Assembly: GCA_965278995.1 (NCBI GenBank)
Contig: OZ257136.1
Coordinates: 3,596,001 to 3,660,000, forward strand
Reading direction: 5' to 3'
Source of the DNA: JADJYF01 sp965278995
GTDB taxonomy: Bacteria; Pseudomonadota; Gammaproteobacteria; Ga0077536
DNA length: 64,000 bases
The notes beneath the pieces are model-generated. The model was not told the origin of the DNA, did no database searches, and saw only the letters and a program-made list of their open reading frames with translations. The translations under genes and the position numbers were made by a program. Positions 55,039-63,532 of this stretch are shown one piece after another; position 1 is the first letter of the stretch; each line of letters begins with the position of its first letter.

Positions 55039-55500
55039 ATGACACGATTCTCGATGTTCGCCCTGACCACCATGCTCGCCCTGACGACGAGCGCAACGAC
55101 GTTTGCCGCCGATCAGGCAAAACTGCTGAAGCTGCAGGCCATGAAGGCTTGCCCTGGCTGCGATTTGAGCGCAGCGCCATTGACTTACGCCGATCTGAAG
55201 AATGCCGAACTGGCTGGCGCAAATCTGTCAGGCGCCGACCTCAAGGAAGCTGATTTAAGCGGCGCCAATCTGACCGGTGCGAACCTGTCGGGCGCGAATC
55301 TCACCAGCGCCGATCTGAACGGCGCAGTGCTGAAAGACGCCGACCTCAAGGGTGCTGACATGAGTCATACCTATCTGCTGCGTGCCGACCTGCGCGGCGC
55401 CGACATGTCGACCACCAAGTTCGACGCTGCCATCCTGGAAGGCGCGACTTTATGCAAGACGCTGATGCCGGACGGCGAGAACAACAGCAGCTGCCAGTGA
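55039..55500 (+). CDS. Exported pentapeptide-repeat protein
   Basis: 153 residues. ATG 55039 gives a signal peptide (MFALTTMLALTTSATTFAA). A Cys pair (CPGCDLS) is followed by about 15 pentapeptide repeats of the A(D/N)LxG type (AELAGANLSGADLKEADLSG) that form a right-handed quadrilateral helix, and a short Cys-containing tail. It is 28 bp after the PQQ dehydrogenase and probably co-transcribed with it. The CxxC suggests a disulphide or metal site. Function is unknown; no enzymatic role is expected. Confidence 0.87.
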   Translation: MTRFSMFALTTMLALTTSATTFAADQAKLLKLQAMKACPGCDLSAAPLTYADLKNAELAGANLSGADLKEADLSGANLTGANLSGANLTSADLNGAVLKDADLKGADMSHTYLLRADLRGADMSTTKFDAAILEGATLCKTLMPDGENNSSCQ

Positions 55501-55795
55501 CGTCGGCGCCCGACACTGGCGGCGGTGGCTTTTTGGCACATCGACGACGCCCTGCGAGCGTGCACGGGCACTTGACGCCGATGCGCAATAGTGGCAATAA
55601 TCAGCCACTTGGCCTATTTATGCTGCGTCGCGTTTAGGAATGTCGCGATCTGCCAACTAGTTCCGAATTTTTTCGTCAAGATGTCATTGAAGGTCTGTAA
55701 CATCCTCACTCAATGAAAAGAAGCTCACACGGACGTCGTGATAGTGGGCCTCAGGTTTGGCGTATCAACAGAACTCCGCTGTAAGGAGCATGACT

Positions 55796-56443
55796 ATGGT
55801 TGTTAATAAATTGAAAAAGATCTTGTTTGCCCTCGTGCTCGCAGGGCCCGTGTGTGCGTCCGTACAGGCCGCTGGTGTCACCATTTACGACCTCAACGAT
55901 TCTCACCATGTGAGTATTATTGATGACCGCGAAATGTTCGACAGCGCCGGTTCCGTTGCTGGACCGACTGCGCTGACTATCGGCTTGTCGAACTTTTCGG
56001 CTAACGGTAATGCAGGCGGCGTTTACATCAGCGCGTTCGATACCATCTCGTTTAGAGTCGTTGCCGATCCAGGTTCTTACCTCACCGGTTTGGCCTATCT
56101 GGAATCCGGCGTCCGCACCATCGGTGCTGGTGGTGGCATCACGCTGTCCACCGGTTCGGTGGTCGCGAATGGCACGGCGAGCGATCTGGGCCTCGTACTC
56201 GGCACCTCACCGACGCCGATCGTGAACTGGTCGCTGGGTACCGCGTTTGACTTCACCGGGCTGAACCTGACCGAGATTATCGTCTCGATCACGAACAGCA
56301 TGCTGGCGTTCGGCGATGCGGGCATCGCCAAGACGGCAGCGAGTGTGTCGTTCGAGCTGACGCCAGTTCCGCTGCCGCCGGCAGTTGGTCTACTGGGTGC
56401 GGCTGTGGTTGCCCTGGCGACCATCAACCGTCGCCGGACCTGA
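55796..56443 (+). CDS. Secreted protein with VPLPA-type (PEP-CTERM-like) sorting tail
   Basis: 215 residues. AAGGAG lies 7 nt before ATG 55796; ATG 55790 in the same frame is too close to that site. The product starts with a signal peptide (KKILFALVLAGPVCASVQAA) and ends VPLPPAVGLLGAAVVALA then RRR, the exosortase-recognised tripartite tail also found on the protein at 1126-1824. The body is beta-rich and of unknown function. It is followed by a strong terminator. No promoter is clear in the 295-bp spacer upstream. Confidence 0.82.
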   Translation: MVVNKLKKILFALVLAGPVCASVQAAGVTIYDLNDSHHVSIIDDREMFDSAGSVAGPTALTIGLSNFSANGNAGGVYISAFDTISFRVVADPGSYLTGLAYLESGVRTIGAGGGITLSTGSVVANGTASDLGLVLGTSPTPIVNWSLGTAFDFTGLNLTEIIVSITNSMLAFGDAGIAKTAASVSFELTPVPLPPAVGLLGAAVVALATINRRRT

Positions 56444-56470
56444 GCGATGAGATAACGCCTTCGGGCGTGG

Positions 56471-56500
56471 AAAAAAGCGGCCCTGGTGGCCGCTTTTTTT
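56471..56500. terminator. Bidirectional intrinsic terminator
   Basis: AAAAAAGCGGCC (56471-56482), a 5-nt loop, then GGCCGC with seven T. The A tract on one side and the T tract on the other make it work in both directions. It ends the VPLPA-CTERM gene (+) and the six-gene operon (-) that stops at 56537. Confidence 0.92.
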
Positions 56501-56536
56501 ATGACTTTCTCGAGGCCGTAAAACAAGCACACGTGG

Positions 56537-57445
56537 CTAGCTTGTCGGTCCGAGATGCGCGTGGAAAAAATCACTGGCCAGCTTATTGGACATCGACAAT
56601 CCCGGTTCCGAATACAGGCCCGTCTGGTCGAAAGGCAGGAACTCCAGTCGTTTTGGTTCGCGCGCGCGGTCGTACAACTCGGCCACGGTCCACGCTGGAT
56701 GCACGATGTCGCGGCCACCCGTAGAAATAATTAGGTAGGGGCGTGGCGTGATGCGATGGACGAAAGACCAGGGACTGAACTCAAGGATTTTCTCGACTGA
56801 CTCAAGCGTGATGGTGTCGCGCCAGGTCGGGAACGCTTCGGGCACCACCGAGAAGAATTGCGCTATCTGGTCATCACACGGCAAACCGCACAGCGACCCT
56901 TGCGGTCCGATGACTGGAATACGTGCGCCTTTCTCCCCGGCATATCGCCGCCGCCGATCGTCTTCGACAGCGTTCAGGAGTTCGTCGAAAGCCGCTTCAC
57001 TTCGCAGCAATCGCATCCAGGTGTAACCGTCCGTGACCGGAACAACGGCACAGGCCGCTTTGACGCGACGGTCGATGGCGGCGACATAGCTCACCAGCGC
57101 GCCGGCGAAACTCGCTCCCCAAATGCCTATACGCCCCGGGTCAACATCGGCACGCGTCTGCATATAGGTGATGGCGCTGCGGAAATCCTCCGCTTCGTTG
57201 AGCGGAAAGAGCTGTCCGCGGGGCCGCCCAGCCGAGTTTCCGAAGCTGCGATAGTCGATGGCAAGGACCACGAAACCAGCTTCGACAAACGCCTTGGCCT
57301 GCTCGGTCAACGTCGATTTGACCAGCGAGAATCCATGCCCGATGACCAACGCCGGACAACGTCGACCGCGTTTTAGACCGGCAGGACGATACAGATCGGC
57401 CGCACATTGAACGCCGCCGCTTTGAAAGAATACTTCCTTGGTCAT
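56537..57445 (-). CDS. Alpha/beta hydrolase
   Basis: 302 residues, cytoplasmic; GAGGGGG precedes ATG 57445. The oxyanion motif is VIGHGFS and the nucleophile elbow is GIWGASFAGAL; the acid is probably in STGGRDIVHP. The usual late His (G-H-x-D/G-x-Y) is not seen at its normal place, where FDQTGLYSEPG stands instead. The enzyme belongs to the dienelactone-hydrolase/peptidase-S15-like group. It is the last gene of the operon; the ligase and phosphotransferase-like partners suggest degradation of an ester or acyl compound. Confidence 0.85.
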   Translation of the reverse strand: MTKEVFFQSGGVQCAADLYRPAGLKRGRRCPALVIGHGFSLVKSTLTEQAKAFVEAGFVVLAIDYRSFGNSAGRPRGQLFPLNEAEDFRSAITYMQTRADVDPGRIGIWGASFAGALVSYVAAIDRRVKAACAVVPVTDGYTWMRLLRSEAAFDELLNAVEDDRRRRYAGEKGARIPVIGPQGSLCGLPCDDQIAQFFSVVPEAFPTWRDTITLESVEKILEFSPWSFVHRITPRPYLIISTGGRDIVHPAWTVAELYDRAREPKRLEFLPFDQTGLYSEPGLSMSNKLASDFFHAHLGPTS

Positions 57446-57464
57446 GATTTCCCCCTCAGATTCC

Positions 57465-58508
57465 TTAGTAGCCGAGTTCGCGGGCGGCGCGTTCGAGCAC
57501 TACGGGTACCGACCAGGCAGTCCGGGCAAGCCGGATATCCTGGCTGCGTCCACTCGCATACAGACCCGAAGCGCTCATCCAGAATGCGACTGAGCGCATG
57601 GCGTACAACGCATTGTAGTAGCGACAGGCGGCATCATCGATCACGAATCCAGTTGCGGCTTCGTAGTCGCGATAGAACGCACCCCTGTCGACGAGATTCG
57701 ACAACAGTGGGGTGCCTTCCCGGTTCAAGTCACTCAGAACATAAGCGACGTCATACATAGGGTCGCCCAGGATCTGCAGTTCCCAATCGAGCACGGCTGA
57801 AATCCGATCATCATGGATGAGCAGATTGCCAGTGCGGTAGGCGCCGTGGACCAGCGTAATACGATTGGTGGACGGCGCGTTAGCTTCGAGCCAGGCGATC
57901 AGATCAGTCAATATCGGTTCCGGGGGCCCATCGGAAACAGCGATGAGATCACGCCATTTCGCAATCTCGCGTTTCGCGAAATCTGTACCTGGCGCCGGCA
58001 CGCCGAGAAAATCGAGACCGGCGGCGCGCCAGTCAAGCGTATGCAACGTGGCCAGAGTTGCCGTGAAACTTTGTGGCAGGGTGCCGCGTTCGGCCGCAGC
58101 CTGATAGTAGGCCCGCCCGTCCCTGCCCCATGGACTTGGGCAACTACCGGGCACTTTCTCCATGACCAGGAATGGCGCATCAAGGATTGCCGGGTCGCTT
58201 TCGAACCAGTAGACCTGCGGCGTCGGCAGCGCCGTTGCCGCCAGGCATTGCAAAACTCGAAACTGTTCGTCGAGAGTCGATAGATGACGCAGCAGCGCAT
58301 TGCCGGGGTCACGGCGCAGACACAGCCCACGACGATGGGACTCGCCGCCCTCCTGCCAGGTCAGATCGAACAACCAGGTTTCGTGCGACCAGCCAACAGC
58401 AATCCGCTCGACATTCTCCAGGGCGAAAGCGCGACCGGCAGGAAATCGGCTGGCAACGTAGTCGAGTATTCGCGCCTGCAGCGCGCTCGTGTCCGCGGTG
58501 CCGATCAT
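57465..58508 (-). CDS. Aminoglycoside-phosphotransferase-like (APH fold) protein lacking the catalytic Asp
   Basis: 347 residues of the APH/ChoK kinase fold, in the group often found with acyl-CoA dehydrogenases. The catalytic loop, normally H-G-D-x-R-x-G-N, reads H-G-A223-Y-R-T-G-N here (codon GCC). The following metal motif LDWELQILGDPMYD is intact. It may therefore be a pseudokinase or bind rather than phosphorylate its ligand. The start overlaps the previous gene's stop (ATGA), and the stop is 19 bp before the hydrolase gene. Confidence 0.85.
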   Translation of the reverse strand: MIGTADTSALQARILDYVASRFPAGRAFALENVERIAVGWSHETWLFDLTWQEGGESHRRGLCLRRDPGNALLRHLSTLDEQFRVLQCLAATALPTPQVYWFESDPAILDAPFLVMEKVPGSCPSPWGRDGRAYYQAAAERGTLPQSFTATLATLHTLDWRAAGLDFLGVPAPGTDFAKREIAKWRDLIAVSDGPPEPILTDLIAWLEANAPSTNRITLVHGAYRTGNLLIHDDRISAVLDWELQILGDPMYDVAYVLSDLNREGTPLLSNLVDRGAFYRDYEAATGFVIDDAACRYYNALYAMRSVAFWMSASGLYASGRSQDIRLARTAWSVPVVLERAARELGY

Positions 58509-58918
58509 GCGGCGTACTCGACTCGTCTGTCGATATCCGCGCGGAGCGTCTTGCGCACGCGCGCCAGCAGAGCATCGGCGCGCGCCGGGGTAAGCGCTGT
58601 TGCCTGTTCATAGAGCGTCGCGATCACGGCGCACAGCGCCGCCGCGGTGCGCTCGTGATCGAGCGAGGCGACGGCCTGTTCGAGCACCGGTGGGACGGGT
58701 GCACTCGCGAGCATGGTTGCCAGATCCGCGAGCAATGCGGTCATATCGGCGGTCTCGGCCGCGCGGTGAGCAGGCGCGAGATCGAGTTGACGACCCAGCT
58801 TCTGCAGCACTACCGCGGCCATGAATGCCTGTGTCTTGGGGTATTCGGCGACCACCGCAGGCCCGACATCCTGCCGCAGAGTCGTTGCGATACGTTCGAG
58901 CAGCTCGCTCTCGGTCAT
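58505..58918 (-). CDS. Small helical protein of unknown function
   Basis: 137 residues, predominantly helical and Ala/Leu-rich (LLERIATTLRQDVGPAVVAEYP, AFMAAVVLQKLGRQLDLAP). No signal peptide or membrane segment. Its stop overlaps the phosphotransferase-like start (ATGA), and it begins 26 bp after the ligase gene. Similar small proteins are known beside APH-fold genes in acyl-CoA clusters, but no function is assigned. A role as partner of the following protein is inferred from coupling alone. Confidence 0.65.
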   Translation of the reverse strand: MTESELLERIATTLRQDVGPAVVAEYPKTQAFMAAVVLQKLGRQLDLAPAHRAAETADMTALLADLATMLASAPVPPVLEQAVASLDHERTAAALCAVIATLYEQATALTPARADALLARVRKTLRADIDRRVEYAA

Positions 58919-58944
58919 GCCAAGTGTCCTATGTTATACGTCAA

Positions 58945-60612
58945 TCAGACTGTGCTTGCGGTCATCGGCGTCAGCTCGCGGGCCATTTCGCGCAGCTTGA
59001 ATTTCTGAATCTTGCCGCTCGCCGTGCGCGGGAAAGCGGCAATGATTTCGAGTCTCTCGGGCATGTACTGTTTCATCATGCGCGCACCACCGAGGTAGTC
59101 GAGCATGCCGCGGAAATCGAGTGTGTGGCCAGGCCGCAGACTGACGAAAGCACAGCCGCGCTCGCCAAGTCGCGCATCCGGCATGGCGACGATGGCGGCG
59201 TCCTCGACTGCCGGATGGCGATAAAGAAGCTCTTCCACTTCGACCACCGGAATGTTCTCGCCACCACGAATGATGATGTCTTTCGAACGCCCGGTGATGC
59301 GGATATAACCGTCATCATCCATTCGTGCATTGTCGCCGGTCTCAACCCAGCCTTGCGCATCGACGCCGTAAGCCTCGGGTCGCTTGAGATAGCCGACAAA
59401 AGTCGTCGCGCAACGCGACTGCAGGCGCCCCTCGACACCAGAAGCGACCGACACGCCCTGTTCGTCCACGATGCGTACCGTCTGATGGGGCAATGCGCGA
59501 CCATCGGTTTCGAAGATCTTGTCGGCCGGATCACCGGGGTAAGTCGCGGTTGCGATACCGAACTCGGTCATGCCCCAGGCGCTCATCACGTACAGATTCG
59601 GGTGCGTGCCGCGCGCCTCATGAACCAATACGCGCGGTATCGGCGCGCCGGCACAGAGAAACAAGCGCAGGCTCGACGTATCGTAGTCATGTGCAGCGAC
59701 ATTCCGCACGAGATCGCTCAGGAACGGTGTCGAACCGAGTGTGATGGTGCAGCGTTCCTCGGCTATCAATCGCGAAGCGACGACCGGATCCCAGACATCC
59801 TGCAGGACGCATTTGCAGCCGTGATAGATGGCCAGGCAGCAGGCATACATGAAGCCGGTCTGATGCGCGACCGGCGACCCCATGAAAATCGTGTCGTCGG
59901 GCTGGAATCCGAACAACTCCGTCGCCAGCAACGCTTTGCACATGAGCGTATTGGCAGTGTGCATCACACCTTTCGGCTGACCCGTAGTGCCCGAGGTGTA
60001 CATGATCTCGGTGACATCGTTCGGATCCATACGCCGCGCCTGGAACAGTGCCACAGTATCGACTTCGGACTCCCAGGCGCGTTCGAGCAGGCAGGTCTCG
60101 AACGCGTTCGTTGGATCATCACCACCGACGACGAATAGTTTCTCGAGCTGCGGCAACTGCGGACGCAGCGTTGCGATCATCGCCGGATAGTCGAAGCCGC
60201 GGAACGCACGCGGAACTATCAGGACACGGGCCTGCGCGAAGCCCAGCATGAATTCGAGTTCGCGTTCGCGGAATATCGGCATCAATGGATTGATGACCGC
60301 ACCAATTCGCACGCAGGCGATATAAATGGCCGCATAGTGCCACCAGTTCGGCAGCTGAACGGCGACAACATCGCCTTGCCCAACGCCCTGCGCTGCAAGT
60401 GCCGCGGCAATTCGCACCGAGGCGCGTTGCAGTTCGCCATAGCTGATCCGCGAAGCAATGCCGGTCATGCTGTTGTGGTCGACAATTGCTATGGCACCCG
60501 GCTCGGCGCGTGCGACGTCGTCGAGGCGATCCGAGAACAGTCGGTTCAGCCACAGACCGCGCGCGGTCATATCCGCGATACGTTCAGGCGTCAATTGCGA
60601 TGCGATGCGCAT
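58945..60612 (-). CDS. AMP-forming acyl-CoA synthetase-like ligase
   Basis: 555 residues from ATG 60612, just after the preceding gene ends at 60620. Core motifs of the ANL superfamily are present: EIMYTSGTTGQPKGVMHT (phosphate-binding loop), MSAWGMTEFG, ETGDNARMDDDGYI and the late IKITGRSKD-type hinge (RITGRSKDIIIRGGENI), with the catalytic Lys in GKIQKFKLRE. It activates a carboxylic acid to an acyl-AMP and then CoA ester, most like cyclohexanecarboxylate- or medium-chain-CoA ligases. The substrate is unknown. Fits a catabolic operon with the SMP-30 lactonase-like protein and hydrolase. Confidence 0.9.
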   Translation of the reverse strand: MRIASQLTPERIADMTARGLWLNRLFSDRLDDVARAEPGAIAIVDHNSMTGIASRISYGELQRASVRIAAALAAQGVGQGDVVAVQLPNWWHYAAIYIACVRIGAVINPLMPIFRERELEFMLGFAQARVLIVPRAFRGFDYPAMIATLRPQLPQLEKLFVVGGDDPTNAFETCLLERAWESEVDTVALFQARRMDPNDVTEIMYTSGTTGQPKGVMHTANTLMCKALLATELFGFQPDDTIFMGSPVAHQTGFMYACCLAIYHGCKCVLQDVWDPVVASRLIAEERCTITLGSTPFLSDLVRNVAAHDYDTSSLRLFLCAGAPIPRVLVHEARGTHPNLYVMSAWGMTEFGIATATYPGDPADKIFETDGRALPHQTVRIVDEQGVSVASGVEGRLQSRCATTFVGYLKRPEAYGVDAQGWVETGDNARMDDDGYIRITGRSKDIIIRGGENIPVVEVEELLYRHPAVEDAAIVAMPDARLGERGCAFVSLRPGHTLDFRGMLDYLGGARMMKQYMPERLEIIAAFPRTASGKIQKFKLREMARELTPMTASTV

Positions 60613-60619
60613 GATCGGC

Positions 60620-61561
60620 TCAGCGCGTCGCGCGCTCGCGTTTGAGGCGTGCCCAGCGATGAATGGGCCACATGTCCTGATCCTCACCCCAGGCGATCAC
60701 GCCATCAAGATCCCAGTGGATGAGACTGTTGATGTCAATGAAGGTGTGGCGGTTGAGGATGATTCGGCTGACGGGCGTACCGACGGCGCGAAACGTACGG
60801 CCCTCGGCGTCCTTGCCAGTCAAGGTAATACGCGTGACCCACCCTTCCTGCGGGTCTCGTTCGAGCACGCGCTCACCGCCAACAAGGCTGACGGTGCAAC
60901 CATCGCGGCGAAGAAATCCGTAAGCCACGAGATCGCCATCTGGGCGCGCATTGGTCACAGCGAGAAACCCGTTTCCGGCATCGGCCGCGCCGGTGACATA
61001 GGCTGCCTGGCGCGGACGATCTTCAGGGCGCCGACCCCAGGTGCGATCGCGCATGCCAATGCAGTCGATGGCAATGCGTTCGCCGTGCAGTATCAGTTCA
61101 CCGGTCACGCGCCCGAACTGATCGAAATGATGCGCGCTGCCGAAAGTCGAGCTGACGGCCGTCAACGGCTCTGGCGGCATGACGCCTTCGAACTCGAGAT
61201 TGGCCGTCAACCGTTCACCATCGGCGTAACCGAGCGCATAGCGCTGGCAGGGTTCGAGTACCTTGATCGAAACGCCATTGGGCAATTTGCAGTTGTCGAG
61301 ATCCTGGCCTTGCGGCCATTCCTGCGCGGTATAGTTGGCGCAATAAAGCACTTCCCATGGCAGATGAGCGCCGTCGTCCCACACCCAGGCACCGCCGGCG
61401 ACCGTGCCGATATTCGGTCGCAACATGGTGTAAAACCAGCCGCCGAGACGACGCTCGGGATGATGGAACGAAAACCAGCTGGTTTCCGTTGCCCACCAAT
61501 CGTCACCCATCTCGGAAAAATGTGTGCGGTCGTCACGCGGCGTGAAAACAGGCCTGCTCAT
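60620..61561 (-). CDS. Unknown protein, probable lipocalin-like (DUF7064/7065-type)
   Basis: About 313 residues; ATG 61561 has GGTGA at 5 nt, while a GTG at 61570 overlaps the previous stop as GTGA. The sequence is Trp/His-rich and beta-type: DDWWATETSWFSFHHPERRLGGWFY is followed by IGMRDRTWGRRP and ends INSLIHWDLDG. This resembles the two-domain barrel proteins often found beside acyl-CoA synthetases and steroid- or terpene-degradation genes. No catalytic residues can be named. Placed between the SMP-30 protein and the ligase. Confidence 0.6.
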   Translation of the reverse strand: MSRPVFTPRDDRTHFSEMGDDWWATETSWFSFHHPERRLGGWFYTMLRPNIGTVAGGAWVWDDGAHLPWEVLYCANYTAQEWPQGQDLDNCKLPNGVSIKVLEPCQRYALGYADGERLTANLEFEGVMPPEPLTAVSSTFGSAHHFDQFGRVTGELILHGERIAIDCIGMRDRTWGRRPEDRPRQAAYVTGAADAGNGFLAVTNARPDGDLVAYGFLRRDGCTVSLVGGERVLERDPQEGWVTRITLTGKDAEGRTFRAVGTPVSRIILNRHTFIDINSLIHWDLDGVIAWGEDQDMWPIHRWARLKRERATR

Positions 61562-61566
61562 GGCAT

Positions 61567-62511
61567 TCACCGTTGATGGATAAGCGGCAGCCCCGGCAGC
61601 GGACTGCGGACTTTGAGGACAAAATCAGTCACGACACTGCCGATGTAGAGATCGCGCATATCGGGACCACCCCAGCTCACATTGGTTGGTGCACGCATCA
61701 CCAGTCCTGTCGGGTCCGACAACATCGTGACGACGTTGCCGGCCGGGGTGATGGCAACGACTTTGTTGGCGAGTACGAGCGTAACCCACAGATTGCCGCC
61801 CTGGTCAAAACCGCAGCCATCCGTCGGGCCGAGCTGACTGCGAATTTCTGGCGTGATCGGCCGCAAAGCCTGCACTTCATGCGTCGTATAGCCGAGTTTC
61901 GGTCCGTAGGGCATTGCCGGCCCAAGCGTACCGTCAGGCGCGATCCGATAACGGACCACGTTGCAGGCCGTGGTCTGGCACACGTATAGATGATGTTCGC
62001 CGTCGTCGAATGCCATGCCATTGGCGAAATGGATGCCCTCGGCGACGACATGTACCGAGCCGTCAGGATCACAACGGAATACAAGGCCGTCGTTCTGGCC
62101 GTTCCAGGCCTCGTCGAGTGAGCCCCAGGTCGAATGAGAGCACCACACGCGATCCTGACTGTCAGCGAGCGGATAATTCGCACCGAACAGACGACGACCG
62201 TTCAATGCCCCACACAGGGTCTCTATCGTGCCGGTATTCGGGTCGAGACGCTGCAATGGACCGTAGCCATCCTCGGGACCACCGAAATTGGCGATCAGCA
62301 GCCGACCCTGGCGATCGAGATTGATACCGTTAGGCGCACCGCCGGCCTTTCCGATACGCTCGAGGCCACCATCTGCGCGTACGCGCGCGCAGGCACTACT
62401 CTGGTCAGACAACCACACGGTGCCGTCACGCCCGACGACGACATCTTCAGGTCGCTTGACGCCGACGCCTACCTTGACCGCCGTTGCGAGATCAATTTCC
62501 GCCAGTTGCAT
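61567..62511 (-). CDS. SMP-30/gluconolactonase (LRE) family protein
   Basis: 314 residues, six-bladed propeller. EDVVVGRDGTVWLSDQ, APNGINLDRQGRLLIAN, FANGMAFDDGEHHLYVCQT and GCGFDQGGNLWVTLV are the family's repeated strands and carry the metal-binding Glu, Asn and Asp. These enzymes hydrolyse lactones. ATG 62511 lies 11 nt after GGGGAGG. It is the first gene of a six-gene operon running to 56537, so the promoter should lie in 62512-62776, where no other gene is seen. Confidence 0.88.
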   Translation of the reverse strand: MQLAEIDLATAVKVGVGVKRPEDVVVGRDGTVWLSDQSSACARVRADGGLERIGKAGGAPNGINLDRQGRLLIANFGGPEDGYGPLQRLDPNTGTIETLCGALNGRRLFGANYPLADSQDRVWCSHSTWGSLDEAWNGQNDGLVFRCDPDGSVHVVAEGIHFANGMAFDDGEHHLYVCQTTACNVVRYRIAPDGTLGPAMPYGPKLGYTTHEVQALRPITPEIRSQLGPTDGCGFDQGGNLWVTLVLANKVVAITPAGNVVTMLSDPTGLVMRAPTNVSWGGPDMRDLYIGSVVTDFVLKVRSPLPGLPLIHQR

Positions 62512-62776
62512 GGATATCAGAACCTCCCCAGGTCAGAACGCGGCCGTGCCAATAGCCATTAGTCCAGATGGGCGCGACCAGCCACGCGCGCAGGGGCCAT
62601 TGAACTGCCGATGATATGCCGCAAGACACGCAGCGGACATAGGGTCGACGCCCTGCTCAGACGGTGCGACGAGTACGCCAGCGCACCGACATCCCCATCC
62701 CGGCGCCATACCCTCGACGGCAGCAAGATATCACCATCACATTGCCGGCGCAGTCGGCCAGCCCCTCGAGGAACTC

Positions 62777-63076
62777 ATGATGAGCGACCAGAAACAGCAC
62801 AAAACAGGCAATCAGGCCAGCAAAGCCCCGAACCAGGGTGAAGGCGACGTCGCCTCAGCGCGCAAGTTCAACAACGACGCCAAAGCCTTCATCAACTCAC
62901 CGCGCGGCCGCGAAGCCATTGAGCATGCGGGTGACGTCACGGCGGAGGAACTGCCGGAACTCGAACAGGCTGAAGAGGCCGGCCTGGAACGTATCGCAGA
63001 TGAGGATCCGGCCGTGACCCGGGCCCACCGCAAGGACTCCGACAGCGCCACCACGACACCCGCCAGAAAGCCATGA
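62777..63076 (+). CDS. Small hydrophilic protein of unknown function
   Basis: 99 residues, rich in Glu, Ala, Lys and Asp, no Cys and no hydrophobic segment. GAGGA lies upstream of a double ATG (62777 and 62780). Part of it (ARKFNNDAKAFINSPRGREAIEHAGD) looks helical; the ends look disordered. Its stop overlaps the next start (ATGA). It resembles small stress- or spore-coat-like hydrophilic proteins only in composition, and no family is recognised. Confidence 0.6.
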   Translation: MMSDQKQHKTGNQASKAPNQGEGDVASARKFNNDAKAFINSPRGREAIEHAGDVTAEELPELEQAEEAGLERIADEDPAVTRAHRKDSDSATTTPARKP

Positions 63077-63477
63077 ATGCGTCGACCGCAGCGCTGGTGT
63101 GGGTGATGGCAACCGCCACCAGCGCCATTGAACCCGCTGCAACAGTGCTTGCTGATGCCGGCAGCAGCGCTGGGCCAGGGATGAGTACGAACAACACACC
63201 GGGACCATCGACGGCACCAGGCGCCACCGTCGGTTCCCCGGCAGGAACGACGGGTGCCCAGCGAACGCGCAACCCGGCACATTCGCGCGCTACCACCCCA
63301 GACCCGGCACCCGTACCGTTCGACGACGTTGATAAGGATGGCGACGGCCGGATCGAAAGCGAGGAAGCCGATAAGGCGCCGGGCGCTGCGCCTGACTTTG
63401 ACGCAGCAGACAGCGACGGCAGCGGCGCGGTCAACGCCAGGGAGTATGAAAGGGAACAGCGTGTGAACCCGAAGTGA
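63073..63477 (+). CDS. EF-hand calcium-binding protein, exported
   Basis: 134 residues. A weak signal peptide (AALVWVMATATSAIEPA) is followed by a Pro/Thr/Ala-rich linker and two EF-hand loops: D-K-D-G-D-G-R-I-E-S-E-E and D-S-D-G-S-G-A-V-N-A-R-E, with Asp/Glu at the expected ligand positions. It likely binds calcium outside the cytoplasm. Translation is coupled to the preceding small gene (ATGA). Confidence 0.75.
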   Translation: MNASTAALVWVMATATSAIEPAATVLADAGSSAGPGMSTNNTPGPSTAPGATVGSPAGTTGAQRTRNPAHSRATTPDPAPVPFDDVDKDGDGRIESEEADKAPGAAPDFDAADSDGSGAVNAREYEREQRVNPK

Positions 63478-63532
63478 GCGAACGAGTGCTACTCGCGGCA
63501 TTGTCGTGGTGTGCTTTGTACACCTGAGCCGA

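Noticed and set aside
55605..55632. Sigma-54-type promoter (TTGGCC...TGCTG) before the VPLPA-CTERM gene
   Set aside because: The GG to GC spacing is 9 bases rather than the required 10, and it is over 150 bp from the start.
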